DNA from: Antarctobacter heliothermus
Lineage (GTDB): Bacteria; Pseudomonadota; Alphaproteobacteria; Rhodobacterales; Rhodobacteraceae
Assembly (NCBI RefSeq): GCF_900188425.1
Contig: NZ_FZON01000005.1
Location: forward strand, 1 to 64,000
Length of the DNA stretch: 64,000 nucleotides
Direction of reading: 5' to 3'
This document shows positions 27,557 to 35,978 of this stretch, piece by piece. Numbering within the stretch: position 1 is the first letter of the stretch; every line of letters starts with the position of its first letter. A model generated the notes under the pieces. The model worked only from the letters and a program-made list of their open reading frames with translations, was not told where the DNA came from and searched no databases. A program made the translations under genes and the position numbers.

Positions 27557-28129
27557 CTATTCGGCCGGTTTCACCGCGGCGTGGCGGTCCCAGAAATCCA
27601 CGGCCCTCGCATAAGACGCGGGGTCAATCGGCTGGCCTGATCCCCCCGCCGCGCGGCCAAGGGCGTTGCGCCATTGGGTGATGGGCGGCATCGGCGGCTC
27701 TGTCGGGTCCAGTGTGCCGATGATCGACACGATGCCCCAGTCGCAGTCAGGCACGGCCTGATCCTCGGGGTAATCGGCGGCCTCGAGCAGCATCTGGGCG
27801 TGGCTGTAGAGGATCACGTCCAGCCAGTTTGCGCGGGGGGCGGGGGTGTCGAACCAGCGTTCCAGCACCGGCATTTCACCCTCACGCCGGGGGCGGTAGC
27901 CGCTGCGCAGCAGATGAGCGTTTTCCGCCGTGATGGGGGCAAAGCCGCAGAGGGTGGGGCTATCGTTTTCTAGGAAGAGGTGTTTGCAGAAGGGCGCGTA
28001 GCCGTCGACCAGCGGCGCGCCCTCAGCAAGAGCCGCGTTGCAGCGCTGGGTCAGATCCTGCGGCGTGAGGCCAAGGATACGCGTGCCGCTGGCATCCGAT
28101 TGCCAGTTGCGCAGCGCAAAATCGGTCAT
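27557..28129 (-). CDS. DUF3228-like conserved protein
   Basis: A 190-residue soluble protein. VDGYAPFCKHLFLENDSPTLCGFAPIT near residue 45 and the C-terminal WGIVSIIGT...PPMPPITQWRNALG pattern match what I recall of DUF3228. ATG 28129 is used; the frame continues to a TTG at 28150 and neither has a good ribosome site. It is the last gene of the run that begins with the XpaC-like and TelA genes, 98 bases after the SPFH gene, with a REP-like hairpin between. Function unknown. Confidence 0.6.
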   Translation of the reverse strand: MTDFALRNWQSDASGTRILGLTPQDLTQRCNAALAEGAPLVDGYAPFCKHLFLENDSPTLCGFAPITAENAHLLRSGYRPRREGEMPVLERWFDTPAPRANWLDVILYSHAQMLLEAADYPEDQAVPDCDWGIVSIIGTLDPTEPPMPPITQWRNALGRAAGGSGQPIDPASYARAVDFWDRHAAVKPAE

Positions 28130-28181
28130 GGCGATGGCGGGCGTGGTCAAGAGCGGCCTTTTGGTGGTTTTGTGGGTGGAG

Positions 28182-28212
28182 GTCCCGGGTCAGGCCCGGG
28201 ACGGGATTTTTT
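28182..28212 (+). repeat. REP-like palindrome with a T-run
   Basis: GTCCCGGG (28182-28189) and CCCGGGAC (28195-28202) form an 8-bp stem with a 5-base loop, followed by GGGA and six T (28207-28212). In the + direction this is a terminator, yet both flanking genes are on the - strand. GTCCCGGG/CCCGGGAC palindromes are common extragenic repeats in alphaproteobacteria. Confidence 0.55.
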
Positions 28213-28227
28213 GGCCGCGCGGCGCGT

Positions 28228-29373
28228 TTACATCGGCGGCGGGGGCGGCGGCATCACGGTGAAGAGTTGCGCCAGTTCCGTCACCTCTCCGGCGCGTTTC
28301 CAGCCATCCTGACCGGGGGTCCAGACGTGGGTTTCGCGGGTCAGTTCCTTGCTGGACACCATCTTGCCCAGGTCCGCCTTGGAGAACGGTCCGGTGGTCT
28401 GGCCGTTCACGGCCATATGCCAGACATGTTCGACGGGCGGCGGCGGCGGGGCCATGGCGGCGGGTTGTGGCTGTTGCTGGGCCTGCGAAGCGGCGGCGGG
28501 CTGCTGCGCGGGGGCGGCACCCCACGGACCTTGCTGGGCCATCGAGTTGGCCATCTGCATCCCCATCCCGGCCCCAAAGCCCATGCCCATGGATTGATCC
28601 ATTGCACCGCCCTGGCCCATCGCCTCGGCCGCTTTCCATTTCATGTGGTCGTCGAGATTGCCGGCCAACCCCCGGCTGGTGCGGGCGTCCAGCGCCTTTT
28701 CGACGGCCGGCGGCAGCGAGATATTTTCAATATACAGCTCTGCCAGTTCCAGACCGTACTGGTGGATCACCGGGTCGATGGCCTTGCGGATCAGTTCAGA
28801 GACTTCGCCGGTGTTGGCGGCCATGTCGAGCACCGGGATGCCGCTGCGCGAGATGTCCTTGGAGAATTCCTGCACGATGATGTTGCGGATCTGAAAGCTG
28901 ATCTCATCCATCGTGAATTCGCCGTCGGTGCCGACGATTTCGGACATAAAGACGGCGGGGTCGGCAACCTTGATCGCATAGGTGCCAAAGGCGCGAATGC
29001 GGGTCGGCCCAAATTCCGGGTCACGCAACATGATGGGGTTTTTGGTGCCCCACTTGAGGTTGGTAAAACGGTTGGTGTTGACGAAATAGATCTCTGACTT
29101 GAACGGGCTTTGGAACGCATGGTCCCAATGCTGCAGCGAGGTCATGATCGGCATGTTGTTGGTCTCTAGCATGTAGAGACCGGGGGTGAAGACATCCGCA
29201 AGCTGGCCTTCGTGGATAAAGACGGCGGCCTGTCCTTCGCGGACCGTCAGCTTGGCGCCATACTTGATTTCATGGCCTTCACGCTCAAAACGCCAGACCA
29301 TCGTGTCGCGGGTGTCGTCCGTCCAGTGAATGACGTCGATGAACTGGCCCGATAGAAAATCCCAGATGCCCAT
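28228..29373 (-). CDS. SPFH/Band-7 protein with C-terminal GYF_2 domain
   Basis: A 381-residue protein. Residues ~20-235 form an SPFH (stomatin/flotillin-like) domain of the type annotated as virion-core-like (REGQAAVFIHEGQLADVFTPGLYMLET, then IRAFGTYAIKV). A Met/Gly/Gln/Ala/Pro-rich linker follows (~255-318), and then a GYF_2 domain (WHMAVNGQTTGPFSKADLGKMV...WKRAGEVTEL). No N-terminal membrane helix is evident, so it probably scaffolds on the membrane through partners. Its neighbours (DUF2927 lipoprotein, TelA, XpaC) suggest an envelope-linked assembly. Confidence 0.88.
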   Translation of the reverse strand: MGIWDFLSGQFIDVIHWTDDTRDTMVWRFEREGHEIKYGAKLTVREGQAAVFIHEGQLADVFTPGLYMLETNNMPIMTSLQHWDHAFQSPFKSEIYFVNTNRFTNLKWGTKNPIMLRDPEFGPTRIRAFGTYAIKVADPAVFMSEIVGTDGEFTMDEISFQIRNIIVQEFSKDISRSGIPVLDMAANTGEVSELIRKAIDPVIHQYGLELAELYIENISLPPAVEKALDARTSRGLAGNLDDHMKWKAAEAMGQGGAMDQSMGMGFGAGMGMQMANSMAQQGPWGAAPAQQPAAASQAQQQPQPAAMAPPPPPVEHVWHMAVNGQTTGPFSKADLGKMVSSKELTRETHVWTPGQDGWKRAGEVTELAQLFTVMPPPPPPM

Positions 29374-29513
29374 GGTGCGGCCTCCAATCGTTAGCTTTAA
29401 TCGTCGCGGGTGCGATGCTGCGCACAGGGTACGCGATCCTCAGAGTAGCGGAAGCCCCTTCGGCACGTCACGGGGAAATGACGGTGAAAATGCCGCGTGG
29501 CCTGTCGGCGGGC

Positions 29514-30485
29514 CTAGCTAGGTCCGCTGGTGCCCATCAGGTCCGCCGCCTTTTGCTGCACGATCGGCATGGCCTCTTCGGCGCGCATGCCCGGTTTCAG
29601 GCGCGGATCGTAGAGGATCTTGAGCAGCAATTCGTCATGGGTGGTCAGCAGCGCAAATTCGTCATCGTCGTTAAAGATCGACGGACGGGCGCGCGGGCTG
29701 TCGTTGCCAAGGCCCATGCCCTGGGCCAGTTCCTCATGGATGCAGGAGCGGCGCAGGAGGGGCGGATGTTCCGAGCGGATGATGGCGATGGCGGTGCCGT
29801 AGTCATAGCCGCCCGGGCTGCGCGAAAAGGCGACGACGACGCAATGGATGCCGCGCGGCAGGTTGTTGAAGATGCGCAGGGCGTTGGGGTTCACGTCCGG
29901 TACGATCTGGCGGATGCGCGGGGCGATCTGGTCCGCGTCATCCTCTGACATGAACAGGACGTGGTAGTTGGGGTTGCTGTCGACCATCGAGATCGGGTGC
30001 CCGGTGATGCGCGACAGGCGGGCGGCATAGCTGGCAACCGCGGCCTTTGACGATGCGATCTGGTCCCTTGGCACGTTGGGGCCGAACTCTGTCGTCATGC
30101 GGATCGGGATGTTCCATTTCTTGATCGCGCTGGGCGTGCCGGACGACGGGCGCAGGCCGGCGCCGCGTTCATATTCCTCTTCGAGCGCGATGGCGGCGAA
30201 ATTGCGCACCAGCATCGTGTCGGTATAGGCGGTGTCCGGGCCGCCGCCGTCGGTGCGCAACAGGCCGCGCGCGACCAGATCGTTCTGGACGCGTCCGTAA
30301 TACTGCGTCAGCGCCTTGCTGGCAGGAGACGCCTCTGGCGTTGCGGCACGGGCGGCGGGCGCGGCCCCGGGGGGGCGCGCCTCTGGTGTGACCGAGGTCT
30401 TGCGCGGTGCAAGATCAGACCCGATGCACCCCGACAAGGTCAGGGCCACCGCCACCGCAAACGCCGATCTCAGGCCGCCCCGCAC
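29514..30485 (-). CDS. DUF2927 lipoprotein
   Basis: A 323-residue lipoprotein with lipobox LSGC (~residue 20) and then an Ala/Pro-rich linker. The globular DUF2927 domain contains IHEELAQGMGLGNDSP, a possible metzincin-like HEELAQ signature, and SIFNDDDEFALLTTHDELLLKILYDPRL. Start at GTG 30485: GAGGTG lies 6 bases upstream and the signal peptide begins MRGGLRSAFAVAV; a GTG at 30494 is also possible. It lies 10 bases after telA, so it is co-transcribed. The HE pair suggests a peptidase-like fold, but activity is unproved. Confidence 0.8.
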   Translation of the reverse strand: MRGGLRSAFAVAVALTLSGCIGSDLAPRKTSVTPEARPPGAAPAARAATPEASPASKALTQYYGRVQNDLVARGLLRTDGGGPDTAYTDTMLVRNFAAIALEEEYERGAGLRPSSGTPSAIKKWNIPIRMTTEFGPNVPRDQIASSKAAVASYAARLSRITGHPISMVDSNPNYHVLFMSEDDADQIAPRIRQIVPDVNPNALRIFNNLPRGIHCVVVAFSRSPGGYDYGTAIAIIRSEHPPLLRRSCIHEELAQGMGLGNDSPRARPSIFNDDDEFALLTTHDELLLKILYDPRLKPGMRAEEAMPIVQQKAADLMGTSGPS

Positions 30486-30495
30486 CCTGCTCACC

Positions 30496-31677
30496 TCAGG
30501 ACGGAACCGCGCCGGCACCCTGACGGCGCGACTTGGCAGAGGCCAGCGTGTCGCGCAGTTCGGATTCCATCCGTTTGAGTTCTTCCTCGGCCTTGGCGCG
30601 GCGCGCCTTGCCTTCATCCGCGATTTGCAGGCTGTCCTCGATGGTGGCGACCAGATCGGCGTTGGCCTGCTTGACCGCCTCGATGTCAAAGACGCCGCGT
30701 TCCATTTCCTGACGGATCATCTTGTTGCTGTCGCGCAGGTTGGCGGCGTTCGAGGTCAGCAACTCGTTGGTCAGGTCGTTGGCATCGCGCACGGCGGCGG
30801 CGGCCTGTTTCGAGCGCTGGATGGTCAGCGCCTGTGCCAATTGGGTTTCCCACAGCGGTACGGTGTTCACGAGGGTCGAGTTGATCTTGGTCACAAGGCT
30901 CTTGTCGTTTTCCTGCACAAGGCGGATCGACGGCAGCGACTGCATGGTGACCTGACGGGTCAGTTTCAGATCGTGCACCCGGCGTTCCAGATCGTCGCGC
31001 GAGGCGCGCAGATCGCGCAGTTCCTGCGCCACCATGACCTGATCGTTCTCAGGCGCGGCCTGAACGGCGGCCTCCTTGGCGGGGATCTCCTGGGTGTCCA
31101 GCTCTTCGAGCTTGGCCTCACCGGCAGAGATATACAGCGCCAGTTCGTCGTAGAACTGAAGCGTCTTTTCATAGAGCAGGTCCAGCGACTTGATGTCTTT
31201 CAGCAGGACATGTTCATGCTTGAGAAGGTCATCAGTGACCTTATCGATCTGGCTCTGGACCGTCTCGTAGCGCGCGGTGAACTTGGCAAAAGGCGCGGCG
31301 CGGCCCAGCAGCTTTTCCCACCAGCTGCGCTCACGCCGGACGTCCAGTTCCGAGATGGAAAAGCCGCGGATGGTGGTGACAATGCCGCGCAGGCTGTCGC
31401 CTGCCGGGCCGACGTCCTTGTTGCGCACGTCCGCCAGCATCGCCTGGCTGATTTCCTGCAATTCGGCCTGCGCGGCAGAGCCGAAAGAGACAATCGAATT
31501 GGTGTCGCCCATGTCGAGCTCTTCCATCCGGCTGCGGATCTCTGCGCTCACCTCGGCGGGCGCGTCCTTGAGCGGCACAACGGCGTTCGCTTCAGCCGGA
31601 TCGGGCAGCACGACAGCATTGATTTCATCGACCAAGGCAACGGCCTTTTCGGCTTCCTGGCGTGTGTTTTCAGACAT
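30496..31677 (-). CDS. telA: TelA/YaaN-family toxic anion resistance protein
   Basis: A 393-residue soluble, strongly alpha-helical protein of the TelA family. It has characteristic heptad-rich segments (LLKHEHVLLKDIKSLDLLYEKTLQFYDELALYI, then VPLWETQLAQALTIQRSKQ) and a charged coiled-coil C-terminus (KARRAKAEEELKRMESELRD). TelA proteins were linked to tellurite resistance on plasmids and occur beside XpaC in Bacillus (yaaN-xpaC). Here it sits 21 bases after the XpaC-like gene. Probably a cytosolic partner of the membrane-bound XpaC proteins; the mechanism is not known. Confidence 0.9.
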   Translation of the reverse strand: MSENTRQEAEKAVALVDEINAVVLPDPAEANAVVPLKDAPAEVSAEIRSRMEELDMGDTNSIVSFGSAAQAELQEISQAMLADVRNKDVGPAGDSLRGIVTTIRGFSISELDVRRERSWWEKLLGRAAPFAKFTARYETVQSQIDKVTDDLLKHEHVLLKDIKSLDLLYEKTLQFYDELALYISAGEAKLEELDTQEIPAKEAAVQAAPENDQVMVAQELRDLRASRDDLERRVHDLKLTRQVTMQSLPSIRLVQENDKSLVTKINSTLVNTVPLWETQLAQALTIQRSKQAAAAVRDANDLTNELLTSNAANLRDSNKMIRQEMERGVFDIEAVKQANADLVATIEDSLQIADEGKARRAKAEEELKRMESELRDTLASAKSRRQGAGAVPS

Positions 31678-31698
31678 GAGATTCCCCGTTCACTAAAA

Positions 31699-32601
31699 TC
31701 ATCTTCGATCGAGATGGACGCCTTCGCGCTGCAAACGGTCGCGCAGCACCTCGATTTCTACATTCAGGTCTTCGTTGTTGTCGGCCAAAAGCTTGTCAGT
31801 CTTCTTGTCAAAGCTTTCCTCAAGATCTGTCAGCAACATCATGTAATCACTGCGCGCCGCGCGGTCATTGGAACGGGCAAAGACATCCGCAAACTTCACC
31901 GTCGCGTCGCGGGCCCCCATCAGATAGACGCTGAGAAACTTCTTGGCCCCGGACAGGTCACGCGGGTCTTCCTCTACCGTGCGGATCATTTCGCGCGCTT
32001 TGGTGACAAACCGTTCCACGCGCGCCTCGACCTGACGGTCTCCGGCGCGTCTGACGGCATCGGTCATGGCGCTGAGATAGCTTTCGGCCTCGTTCACCAC
32101 CCGCGCCACGCGGTCCTGGGTGAAGGTGTCGATGCCTTCCATCCCCTTGTCCTTCATCGGGTCGATGCCGAAGGCGCCAAGGTGGAGCGCCCCGGCCGCG
32201 CCGCCAAAGATCAGCGGCGCGATCAGCCCTGGTTCGGACCGCCACGCGGCCAACCCGGCCCCGATGCCGCAGAGGGCTGCGGCGAATATCTTGCGCGGGA
32301 TCGCCGGGCGGCGCGCCACCTTGCGGTCATGGAATGCGGCCTCGGCCAGCAGGCCGTCGCGCAACAGCCATGCGCCCAGCACCAGCACGGCGGCACCGGC
32401 AAGGCCCACGGCCATGCCGACAGCCCCGTCATTGATCGACAGGAGCGCAAGGATCACACCGGGAATGAACAACACGTTGGACCGCGCGCCCGCAGGGGCC
32501 ACGCGCGCCCCGTGATACGCCGGGCGTTCGTCGCGGGGACGGTCATCCAGTCCGCCTGACGCGCCATCGGGGCTGTGCTTTCCGCCAAATCGCTGGGCCA
32601 T
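31699..32601 (-). CDS. XpaC-like membrane protein A
   Basis: A 300-residue protein with about three to four N-terminal membrane helices (~42-80, 105-145), then a cytosolic helical domain. The marker sequence is FGIDPMKDKGMEG. XpaC was named for hydrolysis of 5-bromo-4-chloroindolyl phosphate in Bacillus, but its real function is unclear. ATG 32601 lies 4 bases after the stop of the 29-residue peptide gene, which implies translational coupling. It is paralogous to the gene at 32793-33641 (shared FG-DPM--KG motif and helical C-terminus). Confidence 0.82.
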   Translation of the reverse strand: MAQRFGGKHSPDGASGGLDDRPRDERPAYHGARVAPAGARSNVLFIPGVILALLSINDGAVGMAVGLAGAAVLVLGAWLLRDGLLAEAAFHDRKVARRPAIPRKIFAAALCGIGAGLAAWRSEPGLIAPLIFGGAAGALHLGAFGIDPMKDKGMEGIDTFTQDRVARVVNEAESYLSAMTDAVRRAGDRQVEARVERFVTKAREMIRTVEEDPRDLSGAKKFLSVYLMGARDATVKFADVFARSNDRAARSDYMMLLTDLEESFDKKTDKLLADNNEDLNVEIEVLRDRLQREGVHLDRR

Positions 32602-32605
32602 GACG

Positions 32606-32695
32606 TCAGAGCCCCCCGAATAAGCCGGTTGCCACTCCGAAAAGCAGCACGATCAGCAAGACATAGCTCACCTTCTGCAAGGCGTTTCCCGACAT
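32606..32695 (-). CDS. 29-residue single-pass membrane peptide
   Basis: A 90-base frame encoding MSGNALQKVSY, then a hydrophobic helix (VLLIVLLFGVATGLF) and GGL. GGGGAG lies 4 bases upstream of ATG 32695. It sits inside the XpaC-TelA operon and its stop is 4 bases from the next start. Length, composition and coupling argue for a real mini-protein, perhaps a subunit or regulator of the XpaC-like membrane proteins. It is short enough to be missed by most gene callers. Confidence 0.62.
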   Translation of the reverse strand: MSGNALQKVSYVLLIVLLFGVATGLFGGL

Positions 32696-32792
32696 CAGAC
32701 TCCCCGTTTTCCGGCGCTCTGCCGCGCCTTTTCAACGCAGAACTTAAGGGCAAAATGCTGCACTTGCTAGGGGGAAGTCCGGGGCGCGCCGC

Positions 32793-33641
32793 TCAGGCGG
32801 CGGATTCTCGGGGCATCCGGTCGATCAGCTGATCCGCCTGCCGTTCAAAGGCATCGCGCGCGCCGCGAATGCCGCTGTGTACGGCGAATGCCTCAAAGCT
32901 GTCGGTCATGACGTCCAGCTTGGCCAGATAGCGGCGGCGGGCGAAATCCTGACCGGGGGTGTTCCAGGCGGATTCGAGGCGGATCACCTCTTGGTCGAGC
33001 AAGGATATGACCTTGTTCACCGGCCGCGCGAGGCGGGCGGATTTCCCCGGATCACCGGTGCTGCGTCGCATCGGACGCAGGACAAGGTGCCGTGCGGTCT
33101 GGGTCTTTGTGGTCAGTTCGGTATCTTCAAGCGCGGCAATCCGGTCCGCCAGCGACGCCAGCACCAGTTCGGCGATGTCCGCCGCCGCCACCTGTCGCGC
33201 CCGTTCAGAGCCTTTGTTGCGCATCGGGTCCAGCCCGAAGGCGGCAATGCTGAGACCGCAGGCAACCATCCCGGCCAGCGCGGGCATCCACAGGCTGTCG
33301 TATTTGAATCCGGCCAGAACCAGCACCACGAACCCGACCATGACAGAGCCGATCAGCTTGCGCGGAACCCGGGGGGCGTGGGCCACTTCGGCACGCTCAT
33401 AGTCGTGGTGCAAATGCTGCCCGACCGAAATCAGGCGCAACGCCAGCGACAGCACCCAGATCAGCGCAATGGCGGTGGCGATCCCGGCAAAGGAGTCCTG
33501 AAACACCCACAGCAGCAGCGGAAAGGCGGCGAGAAACAGAAAGTTTAGCCCCGAGTCGAGCTGCGCCCGGTCCAGCCGGGGCATTTCCAGTTCGTCGGCG
33601 TCCTCTGCCGTGTCGGTTTGTCGGGTCTGCTCCGTTGCCAT
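32793..33641 (-). CDS. XpaC-like membrane protein B
   Basis: A 282-residue paralogue of the neighbouring XpaC-like protein. Charged N-terminus, membrane helices at ~30-75 and ~98-135, the shared FGLDPMRNKGSERA marker and a cytosolic helical C-terminus (TDSFEAFAVHSGIRGARDAFERQADQLIDRM). It begins 12 bases after the two-TM mini-protein gene. Two divergent paralogues side by side suggest a hetero-oligomeric membrane complex with TelA. Function unproved. Confidence 0.75.
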   Translation of the reverse strand: MATEQTRQTDTAEDADELEMPRLDRAQLDSGLNFLFLAAFPLLLWVFQDSFAGIATAIALIWVLSLALRLISVGQHLHHDYERAEVAHAPRVPRKLIGSVMVGFVVLVLAGFKYDSLWMPALAGMVACGLSIAAFGLDPMRNKGSERARQVAAADIAELVLASLADRIAALEDTELTTKTQTARHLVLRPMRRSTGDPGKSARLARPVNKVISLLDQEVIRLESAWNTPGQDFARRRYLAKLDVMTDSFEAFAVHSGIRGARDAFERQADQLIDRMPRESAA

Positions 33642-33653
33642 GCGTGTGTCCCC

Positions 33654-33851
33654 TCAGGCGTAACTCATGATGAAGATCATCAGCCACAGCGCGAAATAGG
33701 CCACATGCCGGGTCATTTGTCCGGTCTGGCGGGCGCGGCGCGCATAGGTTGCCACGGCGTCGAAGGTATCGACGGCGACCGTGCGCAGGTTTCCCAGCAC
33801 CAAGAGCGCCGAGGCCGTGAGAATCGCGAGGGCTATGAATGTTGTCACCAT
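33654..33851 (-). CDS. Small two-TM membrane protein
   Basis: A 65-residue protein with hydrophobic helices at ~3-20 and ~48-64 separated by a basic segment (TYARRARQTGQMTRH). It lies 12 bases upstream of the XpaC-like B gene and appears to head the operon. The ribosome site is weak. Hydrophobic pattern and operon position support it; no family recognised. Confidence 0.6.
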   Translation of the reverse strand: MVTTFIALAILTASALLVLGNLRTVAVDTFDAVATYARRARQTGQMTRHVAYFALWLMIFIMSYA

Positions 33852-33952
33852 GAGGCCAACATTCGTGCGAAACCGGGCGAAAACGGGGCAATCGCCGGGA
33901 AAAAGAAAGAAGAGTTAACGAAGTGTGAAGCCGGATGCGGTTTTTTGGGGGG

Positions 33953-34792
33953 TCAGTCCTTTTTGGGGGGACGCCGCCGCCGCTGGACGGTGGGCTTGGC
34001 TGCCCGACCGGGTTTGCCGGGTTTTCCGGGTTTAGCGGCCGTGGCGGTGCCGACAGGCTCGGGGTCCATGCCCAGTTGGTCGCGCAGGATCTTGCGGCGC
34101 ACTTCCTCAACCTCGCCCGCCTTCAACTGACCCAGCTGGAACGGACCGTAAGAGGTGCGGATCAGCCGGTTCACGGTCAGGCCGATGTCGGTCATGGCGC
34201 GGCGAATCTCACGGTTCTTGCCCTCACGCAGGCCGATGGTCAGCCAGGCGTTGGCCCCCTGCTGGCGGTCCAGCGTGACCTGCATCGGCTGAAACCGCTG
34301 GCCATCGACCTCGATGCCCTTGCGCAGCGGGGCGAGGGTGTCGTCCGATGGCCGACCGTTGACGCGCACCCGGTATTTGCGCAGCCAGCCGGTGGAGGGC
34401 AGTTCCAGTTTACGCTTGATCGCGCCGTCATTGGTCAGCAGCAGCAACCCCTCGGAATTGAGGTCAAGGCGGCCCACGCTCATGACGCGGGGCAGGTCTT
34501 CGGGGAGATCGTCGTAGATCGTCGGGCGGCCCTGTTCGTCGCGGGTGGTGGTCACGCGGCCGGTGGGCTTGTGATACAGCCACAGCCGCGCGGCATCGGG
34601 CGCCTTGAGCGGGGTGTCGTCGACGGTGATCTGGTCGGCGTCGGTGACGTTCAGCGCGGGGCTGTCGATCTTCTTGCCGTTCACGGTGACGCGGCCTTCG
34701 GCGATCATGCGCTCGGCCTCGCGCCGGCTGGCGCGACCGGCGCGGGCGATGACCTTGGCGATTCGGTCTCCGGGAGGGGTCTTGTTTTCCAT
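33953..34792 (-). CDS. rluB: 23S rRNA pseudouridine synthase RluB-type
   Basis: A 279-residue RsuA-family enzyme: an N-terminal S4 RNA-binding domain (RIAKVIARAGRASRREAERMIAEGRVTVNG) and a catalytic domain with the GRLDLNSEGLLLLTNDG motif carrying the catalytic aspartate, then GKNREIRRAM. The C-terminus is a Lys/Pro/Arg-rich tail. It isomerises a uridine in 23S rRNA (position 2605 in E. coli for RluB). ATG 34792 is used; the upstream 54 codons are Pro/Arg-rich noise. Diverges from tadA. Confidence 0.9.
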   Translation of the reverse strand: MENKTPPGDRIAKVIARAGRASRREAERMIAEGRVTVNGKKIDSPALNVTDADQITVDDTPLKAPDAARLWLYHKPTGRVTTTRDEQGRPTIYDDLPEDLPRVMSVGRLDLNSEGLLLLTNDGAIKRKLELPSTGWLRKYRVRVNGRPSDDTLAPLRKGIEVDGQRFQPMQVTLDRQQGANAWLTIGLREGKNREIRRAMTDIGLTVNRLIRTSYGPFQLGQLKAGEVEEVRRKILRDQLGMDPEPVGTATAAKPGKPGKPGRAAKPTVQRRRRPPKKD

Positions 34793-34896
34793 CCGCGTCC
34801 CATAGCGCGGCGACAGGGCCGGGGGGAAGGGGGTGCAAGGGGGAAGGGGGTCGCAAGCGGCTTTCCCCGGTCGCGCTGTCGCGGTAAGCACCGGAA

Positions 34897-35346
34897 ATGA
34901 CATTTCGCAGCCATATGGACGCGGCGCTGGACGAGGCGCGCGCCGCCGCGACACGCGGCGAGGTGCCGGTGGGTGCCGTCCTTGTTGCGCCCTCTGGTCA
35001 GGTGATCGCGCGGGCGGGCAACCGAACGCGCGCCTTGAACGACCCCACCGCCCATGCCGAGGTGCTGGCGATCCGCGCCGCCTGCGCCGCTGTGGGGGCA
35101 GACCGGCTGCCGGACCATGATCTGTACGTCACGCTGGAGCCTTGCCCGATGTGCGCCGCCGCCATCGGGTTTGCCCGCATCCGACGGCTGTATTACGGCG
35201 CGGCGGACCCGAAATCCGGCGGCGTGGCGCAGGGGGCGCGGGTGTTTTCCCATCCGCAATGCCACCATGCGCCAGAGATCTATGACGGCATCGGCGCAGA
35301 GGCGTCCGCCGCGCTGTTGCGAGACTTCTTTGCGGCGCGGAGGTAA
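34897..35346 (+). CDS. tadA: tRNA(adenine-34) deaminase
   Basis: A 149-residue zinc deaminase that converts A34 to inosine in tRNA-Arg. Zinc ligands and catalytic Glu are visible: HAE at 53-55 and PCPMC at 82-86. Length and the C-terminal helix are typical. It is cytosolic and essential in most bacteria. Followed 3 bases later by a pseudouridine synthase gene, and divergent from rluB, so RNA-modification genes cluster here. Confidence 0.93.
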   Translation: MTFRSHMDAALDEARAAATRGEVPVGAVLVAPSGQVIARAGNRTRALNDPTAHAEVLAIRAACAAVGADRLPDHDLYVTLEPCPMCAAAIGFARIRRLYYGAADPKSGGVAQGARVFSHPQCHHAPEIYDGIGAEASAALLRDFFAARR

Positions 35347-35349
35347 ATC

Positions 35350-35904
35350 ATGGCGCGGGTGATCCTGTTCAACAAACCCTTTGGCGTGCTGTCGCAATTC
35401 ACTGACAAGGGCACCGAAGGCAGCCCGCGCGCCACCCTGTCCGATTATATCGACTTGCCCGGCGTCTATCCGGCGGGGCGGCTGGATCGGGACAGCGAGG
35501 GGTTGATGGTGCTGACCGATGACGGCGCGTTGCAGGCGCGCATTTCGTCCCCCAAGTACAAGCGCCCCAAAAGCTATCTGGCGCAGGTCGAGGGCGTGCC
35601 GTCGGAGGACCAACTGGCGCAGCTGCGCAAGGGGGTGACGCTGAAGGACGGGCCGACGCGCCCGGCCAAGGTCGCCCGGATCGACCCGCCCGATCTGTGG
35701 GAGCGTGATCCGCCGGTGCGGTTTCGCAAGACGGTGCCGGACGGTTGGCTGCAACTGACCATCACCGAGGGCCGCAACCGGCAGGTGCGCCGGATGTGCG
35801 CCCATGTGGGTCTGCCCTGCCTGCGGCTGGTGCGCTGGTCGGTCGGAGACTGGACACTGGACGGGCTGGAGCCGGGTCAGTGGACGGACGCCTTCACAGG
35901 CTGA
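35350..35904 (+). CDS. rluE: Pseudouridine synthase RluE-type
   Basis: A 184-residue RsuA-family enzyme lacking the S4 domain, as expected for RluE (23S rRNA U2457). Motifs are [31 protein letters not shown] with the catalytic Asp, and [23 protein letters not shown]. It starts 3 bases after tadA and is probably translationally coupled. Confidence 0.88.
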   Translation: MARVILFNKPFGVLSQFTDKGTEGSPRATLSDYIDLPGVYPAGRLDRDSEGLMVLTDDGALQARISSPKYKRPKSYLAQVEGVPSEDQLAQLRKGVTLKDGPTRPAKVARIDPPDLWERDPPVRFRKTVPDGWLQLTITEGRNRQVRRMCAHVGLPCLRLVRWSVGDWTLDGLEPGQWTDAFTG

Positions 35905-35978
35905 AATCTCCTTAAAGTTGAAGAATGCGCCAATTGTGATACCATAGCGGTGCATTTTCAGCATTTAGGAGATTTGAC

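Noticed and set aside
30316-32559. A 747-codon open frame antisense to telA and its neighbours
   Set aside because: Composition is that of a GC-rich shadow frame; the opposite strand encodes recognisable TelA, DUF2927 and XpaC families.
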